Assembly (NCBI GenBank): GCA_949317995.1
Contig: OX439038.1
Coordinates: 76,332,659 to 76,396,658 of the forward strand
DNA length: 64,000 nucleotides
Source of the DNA: Acholoe squamosa
Lineage: Eukaryota; Annelida; Polychaeta; Phyllodocida; Polynoidae
Reading direction: 5' to 3'
A program made the position numbers and the translations under genes. A model generated the notes under the pieces. The model searched no databases, had not been told where the DNA came from, and saw only the letters and a program-made list of their open reading frames with translations. This document shows, one piece after another, positions 12,266 through 24,527 of this stretch (position 1 is the stretch's first letter; each line of letters opens with the position of its first letter).

Positions 12266-12985
12266 GTTCTTGCCTGTGTTCTATGACCATCTCATATACT
12301 ACTCACTTGCCTGTGTTACACTGGTGTATCATATGCTACTTACATGCACATGTTTTACGACCGTCTTACATTGATACTGGCCTGGTGGCCAATGGCTTGC
12401 ATTTTAATACCATTTTGTAAACTACCGGTAGTCACTTGCTCGTGTTTTATGACGGTCTCACATACGACTCATTTACCTGTGTTTTATGACCTTGTATAAA
12501 ACTCACTTGCCCGTATTTTACCACCATTTAATATACTACTTACATGCCCGTATTTTACCAACATTTCATATACTACTCAGTTGCCTGTGTTTTACCATTG
12601 CATATACTACTCAGTTGCCCATATTTTACCACCATTTCATAAAGTACTCATTTGTGTGTATTTTACCACTGTCTTATATACTACTCAGTTGCCTGTGTTT
12701 TGCCACCATCTCGTTTACTACTGACTTGCCTGTGTTTTATGACCATCTCATATACTTCTCACTTGCAAGTATTTTACTAACATTCCATATACCTTTCACC
12801 TGCCCGTATTTTACGACCATCTCATATACTACTCACCTGCCTGTGATATATGACTATCTCATAAACCTTTCACTTGCATAGACTATGTTTTACCACCATT
12901 TCATATACTACTCACTTAAATGTATTTTACCATTTTATATATTACTTGCCTGTATATCACCACTGTCTCATATACAATGTATATA
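12266..12985. repeat. minisatellite, TATACTACTCACTTGCC type
   Basis: Many diverged tandem units of about 45-50 bp containing CATATACTACTCACTTGCC followed by TGTNTTTTACCACCAT. The open frames through it (for example 12486-12881) are artefacts of the repeat. Confidence 0.8.
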
Positions 12986-13943
12986 CTACTCACAGTGGAG
13001 GTGATACCAGTTGTTGCAACTTGCAGTCTCGGTCTTCTAGCTCCCTTCTTTTGATAGAGATTGCAATCAGACTGGACCAATCGATGAACATATTCTTGGT
13101 CCCTTATTCGTCGGCTCAAAATGGTGACGGTAAGATGCAACAACTGCAGCAGGTTGTTTCTTAACATACTACGACAAGCAATGTCCATAGGAATAGCATT
13201 GAGGTTTGAAGTCGTAGGTCTGTGTGCGATCGAAGTACATTAGGAAATGACCTCCTGGGCACTTTATTTGCAACATTATCTTTGCCTAGTTCAATAACTA
13301 GTAGTCCAGAAGACTGTTAACAGTCTGGGTGGTGTCGTTGTTTTGTGTCCCTGCTCTGTTGTTAGACTTAATGTCAGTTTACTCTATGTGGTATGTAAGC
13401 AAGCCAGCGGAGTACATGATTCCCTCGCCTTGCACGGATATCCCTTTCTACCTGTCTGCTCACATAATTTGCTGTGTGTACACATATACACCAGGAAGGG
13501 TCTCATGTCAATGTTTGAATTACCTTTTAGGACAGGTGTAGACGCTGACTTAGACGACTGGCAATACTTTGTAGAAATCCTATGTACATCACAAAAAAGC
13601 CTACGTTTATTAGGCCCTACTGATATGAATATTCTGTGTTTTCTATATTCCCTGGGACCTACCGGAGAGAAAGAGGGAAATGAGTCTCAAAAATCGCAGT
13701 GTCAAGGCGCATACATATACCACCACCATCTGTTCATGTGATCGTGTACATATTGTAATTACTCCGATATGGTCGCAGGTGGATTGCATGCCGAAATAAC
13801 AAGAGGAAGAAGCTAGGTTCAATAATTATAGGTCTAACTCGTTTTCATTTTATTGCCAGACCATTTCTAGGTAGAACGCATTTGAAAACACTAAATTTAA
13901 GATAAAACAAGCACACTTTACAACTACGAAATGCATGTCTTAA
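12986..13943. other. no gene seen
   Basis: Open frames of up to 132 codons (13343-13741) show no domain, signal peptide or splice context that would support a gene. Confidence 0.35.
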
Positions 13944-14061
13944 GAGGTGCATCCACTGCCGACGGATGGACATTCATCCGTTTCATTTTTCATTGATTTC
14001 TATGGAGAAAAAAACGGATGAAGGCAGGCGGATGGTTCATCCGTGACAGTGGATGCAGGCC
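13944..14061. mobile_element. short TTAA-flanked fold-back (piggyBac-like MITE)
   Basis: TTAA flanks both ends (13940-13943 and 14062-14065). The arms GAGGTGCATCCACTG and CAGTGGATGCAGGCC are inverted, and an internal pair of CGGATG/CATCCG motifs surrounds a short spacer. The whole unit can fold into one hairpin. Confidence 0.65.
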
Positions 14062-14539
14062 TTAATATGTGTGAGCGGACGAGGAGAATGCATTTGGCAC
14101 TACAAAATCATATACGTTTTATTTTTTTTTTGTTCTCGTCCTGGTGGTATTTGGTATTTGTGGTAAAGCCCTTATAAAGGATGACCTTGAGCACTGTCAG
14201 CTGGAGATCCTGGATTTGTAAGAGGTGAGGGTGCGGCCTTGAAATAGGCACACCCCCTAATTTCATTTTTGGATAGCTTTGCTGTCAGAAATGATGGAAT
14301 AAACTTTTAACTGTAGGTAAAGGTCACAATCCGCTGCCACTACATTGTTTCTTTTCGTAAAACAAATTAACAAGTGATTGATCCTACCTTGATTCAGTAG
14401 AGTGCATTTAGTCCGAACCAGGTGAAGTGAAGCATTCTGTTGTCGGACTGCTTGGGGGTGCCAAAGTCATCATAGGGCGCTACATCAAGAATAGTATAGG
14501 TTCCCTAGGATATGTTACTCCATAGAGTCCTATAGTGCA
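14062..14539. other. no gene seen
   Basis: Unrecognised sequence between two fold-back elements. Confidence 0.35.
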
Positions 14540-16765
14540 AGTCACCCCCCTCTACCCCCCCCCCTTCAAAGTAGGCTACCTTTTGTGTTCAGTACTGAGT
14601 CCTATGTAAGATAAGGGGGTTTATGGAGATGTCAGGAATCTCTATCAGAGTGATATCAAATGGAAACAAGGGGCCACCTATACCAAAAACTCCTGCTGAA
14701 TCCAAAATTTGTGGTATTGATTCTCAAAATTTGGCCAAAGGTACCTAAAAATGAGGTTTGATGATAAGAATATTTGAAAAATGTACAAAAGTTATATTGA
14801 AAATGATTTGAACTTTTTATAGATGCAACATGCTAATCAAAGTCAGTACCTCAATCTACATATCCCAATGTTTGCCTATCCCAACCTGACAAGTACTCTG
14901 CCTGCATATGGCTCTGCCTCTCCAACATACTGCCTATCCTTAGTCTGCCTATCACTCATACTACCTATCCCTTGAAACATCTAGAGTTTAATTAGGTTTT
15001 CCCTCAAATGGCTTAAAGGATTAAAGTTTACCCCTCACCTTTGTACCTAATTTTCTCTGTACATTCTTACCATTAGTCTACCTATCCTCAATCTGCCTAT
15101 CATTCACTTTACCTATCCCTCATGGTGACTATCCCCCAACTCTGCACATCCCTCATATTTGACTGGCACATCTGTGATATTACCTAGCACCAATGTATCT
15201 TTTGAATATGCTCACCTTACAAGGTACCCTCTGTGCCTATCTCTTAAACTGTTTATTATCTATCCTCCTTGCTACCCATCCTCTTCAATGCCTATCCCTC
15301 AAGCTCACTTTATAGCTTTCCTACCTATCACAGCTTGATCAGCTGGGATAGCTTACATCCAACCTTTATTATGATCTCTTAGTCAACCTATCCCCTGAAG
15401 AACAAATCCAACAGCCTACCTCAAGCATACATCTACTGATCACTCATGTTATATATCCTTGAGGTTACCTATCCTTCAGGGTGCCTATCCTTCATGGTAT
15501 ATAGCCTTCAGTCTACCTAACCAGCTATCTATGTATCTCTCACCTTGTATTCTATTCTTTCTACCTTTATAATAGCTCTTATAGTCTATGCCTTGTGAAA
15601 TATACCTATGTTTACCTATGTTTCACTCATGTTTACCTTACATATCCCTCAGCCCATTGAATTATCATGCTTTTCTTAAATGCCTCACCATGGCTATCAT
15701 TAGACTAGCTAACTTCCTATCCTACATGTCTGTTGTTTATTCCCCTCTTCCTATTCTCCATGCTGCATATCATTCATGCTATCCCACTTGACAACAAAAC
15801 ATTTTTAAGGTAATAAACTGAGGGCTCTATACCATGAAGGATAGGTAGCCTGAAGGATAGGTAGCCTGAAGCATGAGTGATAGGTAGATATATGCGTGAG
15901 GTAGAATGTTAAATTTTTTCCTTAGGGGAGAGGTTGACTAAGAAATCAAAATGAAGGTTGGTTGTGAGCTATCCCAGCTGAACATGAGGGATAGGTATTG
16001 AAGAGGATGGGTAGCAAGGAGGATAGGTAGCATGTGTAATAAACAGTTTAAGAGATAGGCATAGAGAGTACCTTGTGAAGTGAGCATATTCAAAAGGTAC
16101 ATTGGTGCTAGGTAATATCACAGATGTGCCAGTCAAACATGAGGGATGTGAAAAGTTGGGGGATAGTCACCATGAGGGATAGGTAAAGTGAATGATAGGC
16201 AGATTGAGGATAGGTAGACTAATGGTAAGAATGTACAGAGAAAATTGGGTACAAAGGTGAGGGGTAAACTTTTATCCTTTAAGCCATTTGAGGGAAAACC
16301 TAATTAAACTCTAGATGTTTCAAGGGATAGGTACATGTAGTATGAGTGATAGGTAGACTAAGGGATAGGCAGTATGTTGGAGAGGCAGAGTCATACACAG
16401 GTAGAGTTCTGGTCAGGTGGAGATAGGCAGACATTGGGATTTGTAGATTGAGGTATTGACTTTGATTAGCATGTTGCATCTATAAAAATTTCAAATCATT
16501 TTCAATATAACTTTTGTACATTTTTAAAATATTCTTATCATCAAACCTCATTTTTAGGTACTTTTGGTCAAATTTTGAGAATCAAGATCACAAAGTTTGG
16601 ATTCAGCAGGAGTTTTTGGTATAGGTGGCCCCTTGTTTCAATTTGATATCATTCTGATAAAGATTCCTGACATCTCTATAAACCCCCTTATCCTACATAG
16701 GACTCAATACTGAACACAAAAGGGAGCCTACTTTAAAGGGGGGGGGGGTAGAGGGAGGGGGGTCT
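14540..16765. mobile_element. 2.2-kb giant fold-back (long inverted repeat)
   Basis: Left arm about 14540-15500 and right arm about 15830-16765 are inverted copies. Matching blocks include CAAAGTAGGCT with its C-run against AGCCTACTTT with its G-run. Others are CAACATGCTAATCAAAGTCA (14826) against its complement near 16455, and CACAGATGTGCCAGTCAAA (16120) against its complement near 15160. Arm interiors are a degenerate CTACCTATCCCT repeat (AGGGATAGGTAG on the right). Arms differ at scattered bases. No coding frame is supported. The outer ends are poly-C/poly-G blocks, so exact termini are uncertain. Confidence 0.85.
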
Positions 16766-17525
16766 GTTACACTGTGTCCATAGGTAAAGCTCTGAGTTTC
16801 ACCTCCTATCTATTGAAGCTTCTTGGCTACATTGAAGCAGCATCAGGACACTGGGGTCTGTTCCTCAGATGTGTGATGTAATAGTTTTTTGGTACCAAGA
16901 GCGAGTTCATGTAGGTACTGAAAATCAGTATGCAGGTACCAAAAATCAGTATCAGGTATTGTTGGTTCTTGTTCCTGTAGCTAGCACCTGCTATCACAGG
17001 GATACTTCTTTGTTCATAAGTTCTTTGCTCGTATAATTTATGATTGCAAGGCTGGTCTAAATCTTGATTGATTGTTGAACACAGTACTGATCGCACTTTG
17101 TGTTGTATGAAAGATGACTTAAGTATCTGACCATGATTAACCTTTGTCTAGGTTTTCTCACATAAGGGCAAGACGTTATCATATCCCATTTACTTCTTGG
17201 TCTCATTTGTGATCCCAAGATGAAAATTAATGCGGTATAAATTTGCAAACAGCAATCTCGCTGAAAAAATCTGTAGCTGCTAGATTTATTTTTCCTTCAT
17301 GATAGAGAGTTTGAGTAACAAACCCCTGTGCATCTAATTTATTTACTGTCTGTACAATGTCACTGTTATGGGACACGCATTTCCACGCTGCTGTGATTGT
17401 TGCGATAAGTGACATCACAATTACATAGACTTATCTATACAATGGGTTTATGGGTTGCACTATGCTCTTTAGGCATCACCTTGCATAAATAATGGGTACA
17501 AACACTAGGGCTGCACTATAGACCC
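16766..17525. other. no gene seen
   Basis: Unrecognised DNA; a short frame at 16827-17096 on the minus strand has no domain signature. Confidence 0.35.
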
Positions 17526-17826
17526 GACAGCAATGCAATTGTAATTGCAATTGTGTTTATTGGCGCTTTCGTCCCCATATAGAGGTCGTTTTTATGCAGT
17601 TTTTTTTCTGTTAAATTTCTCCAATACTCCCCCATGCCTGCCTGTACACTGGTAAAATAGGGTGTGGGAACCTGCGAGATCGCCATAGGTCTTTGAATAT
17701 TGAAAATCTATTGATTAGAACAAAAAGTGTCATTTTTTTCCTATTTTCCCTCGACAGCAATGCAATTGTAATTGTAATTGTGTTTATTGACGCTTTCGTC
17801 CCCATATAGAGGTCATTTTTATGCGC
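17526..17826. repeat. 70-bp direct repeat flanking a 150-bp segment
   Basis: Two near-identical copies (about 17526-17598 and 17755-17826) contain GACAGCAATGCAATTGTAAT and CGCTTTCGTCCCCATATAG. They bracket a segment of about 150 bp that recurs almost exactly at 18403-18558 inside another element. Confidence 0.8.
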
Positions 17827-17957
17827 GCCCTACAGCACTATTTCAGGCCTTGTAGTGCAGTGGGTGTTTACAAGCTTGAGGGTGCATATGAATACACTTT
17901 CTTTATGACAGTAACATGAAATAAGAAAAATATACCATGTCCATCACCATAACATTT

Positions 17958-18006
<49 letters not shown>
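17958..18006. repeat. (TA)n, probable 3' tail of a LINE
   Basis: About 24 TA units directly next to the C-terminal LINE fragment on the minus strand, in the place of a 3' microsatellite tail. Confidence 0.8.
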
Positions 18007-18012
<6 letters not shown>

Positions 18013-18240
18013 TTTCAACTTAAACTTAGATACTATTTTCTTGAAAGCACATTTATCTCTTACTCTTTGTTGGGTGGGACTTAGCTGGTCCCATAATATT
18101 ATACCCCGAATGTAAGGACTCTTCTCATAGTGGCATGTCCTGGCCCTTCTGCGGGCAAATTTTACCTTTCTATCTGCGCGGGTTCTGATATTGACATGTT
18201 CTATCCCTTCACCATCAAGATACATAGTACATCAAGCATC
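18007..18240 (-). pseudogene. 5'-truncated LINE, RT C-terminal fragment
   Basis: The minus-strand frame ends with KSPYIRGIILWDQL, some 14 residues and then FKKIVSKFKL. This matches the conserved tail found after the reverse-transcriptase domain of many CR1/L2-like LINE proteins (KSPxYRGxxLWDxLP...F). Preceding residues are basic. No RT catalytic motif is present, so this is the 3' end of a 5'-truncated insertion. Related tails occur at 38250-38375 and 41155-41275. Confidence 0.65.
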
Positions 18241-18319
18241 ATGACGACATAAATACATGGGCATGAAACCATCACTTTCCTCTTAAGGTTTCAATGTATG
18301 GATGGGTGCTTATCTATTA

Positions 18320-18619
18320 CCGAAGTACCTCACATATAAGGCACGTCTTTTACACAAGAATGAACCTCTGGTGCGTCTTATAGAAGCAGCAAAATTTGGG
18401 GGAGTTTTTTTTCTGTTAAATTTCTCCAATACTCCCCCATGCCTGCCTGTACACTGGTAAAATAGGGTGTGGGAACCTGCGAGATCGCCATAGGTCTTTG
18501 AATATTGAAAATCTATTGATTAGAACAAAAAGTGTCATTTTTTTCCTATTTTCTCTCGTATCCACAAAGTCTGGGTGCGCCTTATACGCGGGGTGCGTCT
18601 TGGACGTGGGGTATTGCGG
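18320..18619. mobile_element. TA-flanked MITE (pogo/Tigger-like ends), copy 1
   Basis: Starts CCGAAGTACCTCACATATAA and ends with the diverged inverse, with CCNNATACCCCACGT as its reverse complement. TA lies on both sides (18318-18319 and 18620-18621). Inside are the 150-bp segment shared with 17600-17755 and the GGTGCGCCTTATACGCGG motif. A related element is at 36348-36765. Confidence 0.65.
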
Positions 18620-19317
18620 TACGTTGCTGCCTTTCTTACATAGACCATGACAGCAGCATTGAGGCGGACAGTGACAGTGTTAGTGTACAAAATGTGTGTG
18701 AATGGCTGTCATCACGGCTGGGGGATATTGGGTAATCCACATCTGAATCTGTCAATCCATACCTATAGAATCGACCACTCTACTCCTCGCGCCCTGAGGG
18801 TTCTATAAACCCACAGGGAACCACTGTTACATGTATGCTGATCATTCCAGGTCTAGTAAGGTGATCATGTCGACTATCACAGCATCAAATTTGGGGGTTT
18901 ACAACAATAATCATCTAGACAACATTCTAAACCATGTGCTAAACTATCTAATGACTATATGGAATATGTCCACTCCAAAACAAATAAAATCTATGTCCTG
19001 TATCAATTCCCATCCTAGTAATTAGTCAGGTAGGTCTGATTGGGAGCCTGTGTGCTACGGAAGAATGGTCAGTACTGAGGTGAGCAGGAGTGAGTGAGTG
19101 AGTAATAGGTGTTTAACGCCTAAGGTCATATTCACGGTGAGAACTACATTACACAATTTCACAGAGGAATGTGTCAGTGCCTGCGCATGTGCACCACACA
19201 CATCCTGAGGGGATAGGAAAGAGGAGCAATAGACCCTTTTAAGTGGGCTAGGGAGGCCCGAGGTGAGCAGAAAGGGCAAGGGCTGTGCAGTGAAGTGTAT
19301 TGTGTTGTGATTCATTG
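18620..19317. other. no gene seen
   Basis: Small open frames only; no repeat or domain recognised. Confidence 0.35.
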
Positions 19318-19475
19318 GCCGATCCAGGATGCGGTAAAGGAGGGGGCATGGCCTAAAAGGGGGTGTCCCCTATTCTTTGAGCAAATTTTTGATCCAAAAT
19401 ATGCAAAGAAAGATTTAAGTACTGGCAAAAAGGAGTAGGTGCGCACACCCGTGCCCCCTCTAAATCCACCACTGT
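19318..19475. mobile_element. relic of the hAT-like MITE family
   Basis: Diverged copy of the 7423 family: TTGGCCGATCCAGGA at the left, AAGGAGGGGGC in the interior, and CCCTCTAAATCCACCACTG at the right. Confidence 0.6.
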
Positions 19476-20660
19476 GATTAGACACTTCATTTTGAGGCAC
19501 TTTGGGCAAGCAGTGATTGGAACAATGTAAACATGGATATTACCAAATTATTTTGACATGTTTCCACACATTTTTAAATCTGTCCTTTTAGCGTATATGC
19601 CAGGACAGCCCTTCCAGTTAGATGTAACAGAATATGAGATTATGCTCCCTTTCCAGTTAGATGTAGCAGAAACATGAGAGTATGCTCCCTTTTCCAGTTA
19701 GATGTAGCAGAAACATGAGAGTAGGCTCCTTTTTCAAGCAGAGCTCCTATTTCTATAGTCAGAAAGATATTACTTGAGAGTTGTCAGTTTAGGATCGTTC
19801 TGAATGCTGCTACATGTAGTGCTGTTATTTATCACTAGGTGCTGGGTGTGCGACCCTGGGTATGACCACTCCATCTTTGGACAGATCTTTAAAAATATCA
19901 CAGATTCTGAGCATGGTATGAACTTTGTGTAAATCCTCGTTCCTATAGTTAATCAGGTACGTTGATTGCTTTTCATATGATATATGAAAGCGGAAGATGA
20001 AATGAGTAAGCCTGGGGTATTTGACTTAATAATTGATACCAACCAAAGTGGTCAAATAATGGGCAGACTACCCTGAATTCTCTCCAATGAGGTGATCGAC
20101 CCCTTCATTAGTTGGGGCAATAAATATATTCACAGTTCTTAAATGCACTTAAATGTGTGTGGACAACAATCCAGTTTGCCATAGCCTGCCCAATAAACCC
20201 TTTATGATCTCCAGGGCACTTTTGAGAATAAGGCCTATTTGAACTGGCATTACCGTAATGGCTCACTGAAGTAGTATATATTCAATTAGATATCCTCTAC
20301 AGCTTGATATCTTGTTGGCCCGTCCATGATATAACTCATTTCGTAAATAGTTTTATACACATTACAATGAATACATCAGGAAAGGGAGAAGAAAGAAAAT
20401 TGATAGATCTTACCAAATGAAACAAACTTCTATTAGGGGGCCCAGGGTCTCGGAAATCGAAATCTACGATATCCTATGATACACCGAATTCGATGCCCGA
20501 TAGCCCATTCAATACTGATTTTATTACACGATTAATCAATAAAAAATCAATAAATAATCAATAGAATATCAAATAAATAAAGTTGAAAACAAAAATCGTT
20601 CCCCTTCCCCGGGACTCAAAGCCTGCCATAGTGTGTGTACACACAGCGAAAAAAACCTTC
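19476..20660. other. no gene seen
   Basis: A short local repeat of TTCCAGTTAGATGTAGCAGA occurs three times near 19615-19700. Nothing coding recognised. Confidence 0.4.
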
Positions 20661-20731
20661 GCCCAGGCCGGGACTCGTCCCGCCTACCTGTAGAAGCTGA
20701 GCGCAATGTGCTACCCACTAGACCATCGGTT
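20661..20731 (-). repeat. tRNA-like sequence (SINE head), minus strand
   Basis: On the minus strand GGTCTAGTGGGTAGCAC resembles an A box and D arm, and GGGACGAGTCCCG resembles a B-box T arm. The acceptor stem is not matched, so a SINE-type descendant is more likely than a tRNA gene. Confidence 0.5.
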
Positions 20732-21033
20732 CACACACCTCGGCACCCGGCTTGGCTTGGTTTGAACGCGTCCAGCAGTCCTCTATAATTATAATGCTAT
20801 TCTAACCTTGTGTATGTGACAGTTGCTGGGGTTGCTACTGGCTTGGTTTGGTTTGAACGCATCCCGCAGTCGTCGCCAATATGGGAGTAGCGCGAGAACC
20901 TGGGTGGGGGGGGTCACAACCCAGACTGCAGGGTATTTTCACACTTTGAATGTATAGTAGTTATATGTGCCTCGCCGGGCTTTGTATGATATCAATGACT
21001 TAGAGACCTGGTTCTAACTAAGCACTTCTCGTC

Positions 21034-21106
21034 AGTCCCTGTGGTGCACTGCATAGGGAGTTGGGTTTGGGATCAGGAGAGTGCAGGTTCGACCCCTACC
21101 CTGGCA
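21034..21106 (+). repeat. tRNA-like sequence (SINE head)
   Basis: TGGTGCACTGCATAGGGAG resembles an A-box region, and GTGCAGGTTCGACCCCTACC gives a good B box. Stems are imperfect. Confidence 0.5.
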
Positions 21107-21159
21107 TTGAAAATTTTGTAGGTTTTAACATGTAACATATGACATGTTAGGACATGTAA

Positions 21160-21190
21160 GGAGTGCTGATATCCTGGATATCAGCACTCC
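21160..21190. repeat. perfect 15-bp palindrome with one-base centre
   Basis: GGAGTGCTGATATCC and its exact complement are separated by a single T. A further copy of ATATCAGCACTCCT follows at about 21212. Confidence 0.9.
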
Positions 21191-21481
21191 TGGGATGCCC
21201 ATATCCATGATATCAGCACTCCTACAACCTGCAATATCGACAGGTATCAGAATGGTAATATCCAGAAAACGCACCCAAAATCACAGAAGTCGTGTAATAA
21301 GGTATGATAACATGGACACCAGTTAGTAAGTAGTTTGAATTGCCCCTTAGACCCATAGTCCACTTGGCCTCTGTCCCCCAAAACAAATCCTATATAAAAG
21401 CTGGTGACAAAGGCCTAGGGCACTACAGTAAGAAACAACATAGAACACTAGGTTGCTGATCGAATATGTTGGGTGTAAAGG

Positions 21482-21709
21482 TGAAGGTAAGACACTGTAG
21501 TCTGGGTCAATTTGTATGACAGTAGGTGGCGCTATTGTCTATGCATGAACCAATGGACACTGGTGTCACCTATGCCTTTAAAGATGATGGTGGACGTCCA
21601 GTATCATCTTCACAGCACTAGGTGGCACCACTGTCTATGGGAAAATGCATAGCCAGTAGGGCCACGTACTGTGAAACAGATTGACCCTGAGCAGAGTGTC
21701 TTACCTTCA
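21482..21709. mobile_element. 228-bp MITE with 15-bp inverted ends
   Basis: Ends TGAAGGTAAGACACT and AGTGTCTTACCTTCA are exact inverted repeats. TCTGGGTCAAT and ATTGACCCTGA extend the pairing. The interior has paired CAGTAGGTGGCGC and GCACTAGGTGGCACC motifs. Confidence 0.7.
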
Positions 21710-22495
21710 TATATAATATACTTAACCATGTATGAAATTCCGACCTAGCAGGATACGTATACATACATTATTCACCAATGGGAAAATTGCTTTCATTCAG
21801 TGCAGACCTTTACGGTTGCATTACATAGCACCTAGTACCCATCAGCTGGCTGTTATCAGTCCTTATCTCGCAAGGTACCAACTCAAGCAGGGGTCAGCCC
21901 ACTAAGGATCCCGCTAACCAGAATAGCAGTCTAGAACTCTTTGTTCGTTCAGCCAGTAAAGCGAACAATGGGTTTACCCCTCCCCCCCTCCTTTCCTCCT
22001 TTCTATCTTCTCCTACGCACATAAAGACCTTGTGCTGGTATAGATCTATTCCTAGTCCACTAGGTTTTGTCACAAGATGTTATACAGGCATTGTATGGCT
22101 CAACCGCACGACAGAACCTGCAGGTGTCGATATCTTGTAACAACTTTGATAATGATTTAGAATTTTATTTCAGTTTTAGCCTGCCGGTTCTCTTCATGTT
22201 GGTCACTTAGATATTCTTAATATTGCCTACATATACTAATAATACCCAATAATTAAAGACTTTGATTATTTCATGTCAGATACCTAAGACCACAAAAGTG
22301 GTCCTGTGGAGAAAAACGCCTTTTCTGTCCCAATCGGATCTGATAAATAATGAAAACCAATATGGATGCGCTCATGGAAAAAGATTATTATTTCAAGTTT
22401 TAAACAAGGAGCTCCATTCCTGTTGAATTGTATATAGCACAGACCTATAACGATATTGCATAGTTTACAAATGAATATATAACTGTATCTCATCA
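21710..22495. other. no gene seen
   Basis: Unrecognised sequence between two short inverted-repeat elements. Confidence 0.35.
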
Positions 22496-22740
22496 GCACT
22501 GCATCGGTGCATCATGCTGACCCTTCAGAAGGGTATCTATCAGGCTCATTAGGTCAGCATGATGCATGAATGCAGTCTTGGAGGAGTACTTACAGCATCA
22601 ATGCACTATGGAGACACAGACATAATGCATCTGAGGATTTAGGGAATAACCTTTAATGGCCAAAAGTGCATTTATATGCATCGTGCTGACCCTACAAGGT
22701 TGATGCACTCCCGGGGAGTTGGCCTGATGCTCTAATGAAG
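22496..22740. repeat. fold-back repeat of the GCATCATGC family
   Basis: Contains GGTGCATCATGCTGACC and its inverse GGTCAGCATGATGCA, and ends in TGATGCTCTAATGAAGC. Related copies are near 35435, 36395, 45640 and 50516. Confidence 0.6.
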
Positions 22741-22865
22741 CACAGTCAAACAGGAAGACATTTCTCACGCCATCACAGCCCTGCATCTAGCAGTCACCAA
22801 CGGTTACTCTGGTACGACTGCCCTACCAAAACCCATTTAATTTCTGCTTTAAGTGCTGATCGTTA

Positions 22866-23423
22866 CGGAGCCCCTAATAGGACATACCAAAATAAAATTT
22901 CCACAAAAAAAATTTTCTTGTGGAAACTGAACAGTTCTTGCGGGTACAAGAACAATTCTGGCTGGCACAAGAAAGATTTTATTGGAGGAAAAAAAAGACT
23001 TTTTGGTAGGTGAATGCATAATTCTAGCACTCACAAGGATAATTCTAGCACCTACAAGAATTCTTTGTGCACCCACAAGAACTCTTTGTGTAGCTGCAAA
23101 AATGTTCCTGTACCTGCAGGAATCTTCCAGTACCCGCAGGAATCTTCCAGTATCCGCAGGAATCTTCCAGTACCCGCAGGAATATTTTTTTCATGAAAAA
23201 AATCTTTTTGGTATTGTTCAGTGTCTGCAAGAATTGTTCAGTATCCCAAGAATATTTTTTCTAGTGAAAAATTGTTATGATACATACAGACTTTGTTCAG
23301 TACCCGCAAGAATTCCTCAGTACCCACAAGAATTCTTCAGTACCCGCAAGAATTCTTCAGTATCCGCACGATTATTCTTTTTAGGGGAAAAATTATTTGT
23401 GGTATGTCCTTTTAGGGGCTCCG
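22866..23423. mobile_element. TA-flanked TIR element (CGGAGCCCC family), short copy
   Basis: Starts CGGAGCCCCTAATAGGACAT and ends with its inverse (one mismatch), flanked by TA on each side. The interior is a two-armed minisatellite: ATTCTTGCGGGTAC-type units on the left and GTACCCGCAAGAATT-type units on the right, so the whole element can fold back. No transposase frame; non-autonomous. Confidence 0.8.
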
Positions 23424-23842
23424 TAGTACGTACAGGGCAGTCGTAGTGCATTACCTACGAACACCCAGTATAATTCTGAGTGTTTCAAATCGTAGTGGCT
23501 GGGGGCAGTTGTACCATCTTGAGAAATTCCCTCCTGGACCTGATTAGAATATCATGCTGATCAATGGATATGATACATGTCTGCATTGTTTTTCCCTTAT
23601 CTTATACACACGTCAAGGTGAGACCAGGTGAGACAAACTGATAAGATATGGTTCCTGGACTAACTAGATATGGTTCCTGGATTCTGTAGCCTGAGTGTCG
23701 AACAGAGGACAATAGTAGGTATTTCTATAAAGGCTATGATAGTGTATTGGGTGTAAGCGGGGTGGAGCTAGTTCTGGCCAGACTTGCACTGATAAGCTGA
23801 TAAGATCGGGACCAGCATGTCCCTGGAAGTGGATGTTTACTA
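23424..23842. other. no gene seen
   Basis: Spacer between two TIR elements; contains a diverged TTGTACCATCTTGAGAAATT repeat fragment near 23510. Confidence 0.4.
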
Positions 23843-23986
23843 CGGAGCCCCTAATAGGACATACAAAAAAAAAAGATTTTTTTCATGCGAAAAATATTCC
23901 TGCACATACTAGGGGATTCCTGCGGGTACTAGGGTATTCCTGCGGGTACAGGAGGATTCCTGCGGGTAGTAGTCCAGGGAGTAATA
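23843..23986. mobile_element. left end of a second CGGAGCCCC-family element
   Basis: The same 24-bp terminus and a few ATTCCTGCGGGTA units, cut off where the third copy begins at 23987. Either a truncated copy or the outer part of a nested pair. Confidence 0.6.
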
Positions 23987-24369
23987 TGGAGCCCCTAATA
24001 GGACATACTAAAAAGATTTTTTTCATGCAAAATATATTCCTAGGGGTTTCCTGCGGAAACAGGAACATTCCTGCAGAAACAGGAACATTCCTGCAGAAAC
24101 AGGAACATTCCTGCGGAAACAGGAACATACTAAAAAGAATTTTTTTCATGCAAAATATATTCCTGCATGTACAGAAGAATTCTTTGGACACAGTAGCATT
24201 CTTAAATTTTGAGAGTTTAAAACATGTAAAAAATATTTTTTTCTCGGTAACAACTATTCTTGTGGGTAGAGAAATATTTTTGCGGGTACAGAAAATATTC
24301 CTGCAGGTACAGAAACGATTCTTGTGGGTACAGAAACATTCATGTTTGGGCTTGAGGAGTTTATCATCA

Positions 24370-24527
24370 TTCAGTTTCCACAAGAACAGTACCCACAAGA
24401 ATTGTTCAGTACACGCAAGAATTATTTCTGTGCCCACAAGAATTGTTCAGTACCCGCAAGAATTATTTATGTACCCGCAAGAATTGTTCAGTACCTGCAA
24501 GAATTGTTTCTGTACACGCAAGAATCA
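24370..24527. repeat. minisatellite GTACCCGCAAGAATTGTTCA, left part
   Basis: About six units of 20-26 bp, alternating GTTCAGTACC and TTTCTGTACC junctions, interrupted by the LINE tail at 24528. Confidence 0.85.

Noticed and set aside
12486..12881. 131-codon plus-strand frame with many Tyr and Leu
   Set aside because: Falls wholly within the 12.3-13.0 kb minisatellite.
13343..13741. 132-codon plus-strand frame as a possible gene
   Set aside because: No domain, signal peptide or splice context; codon choice looks random.
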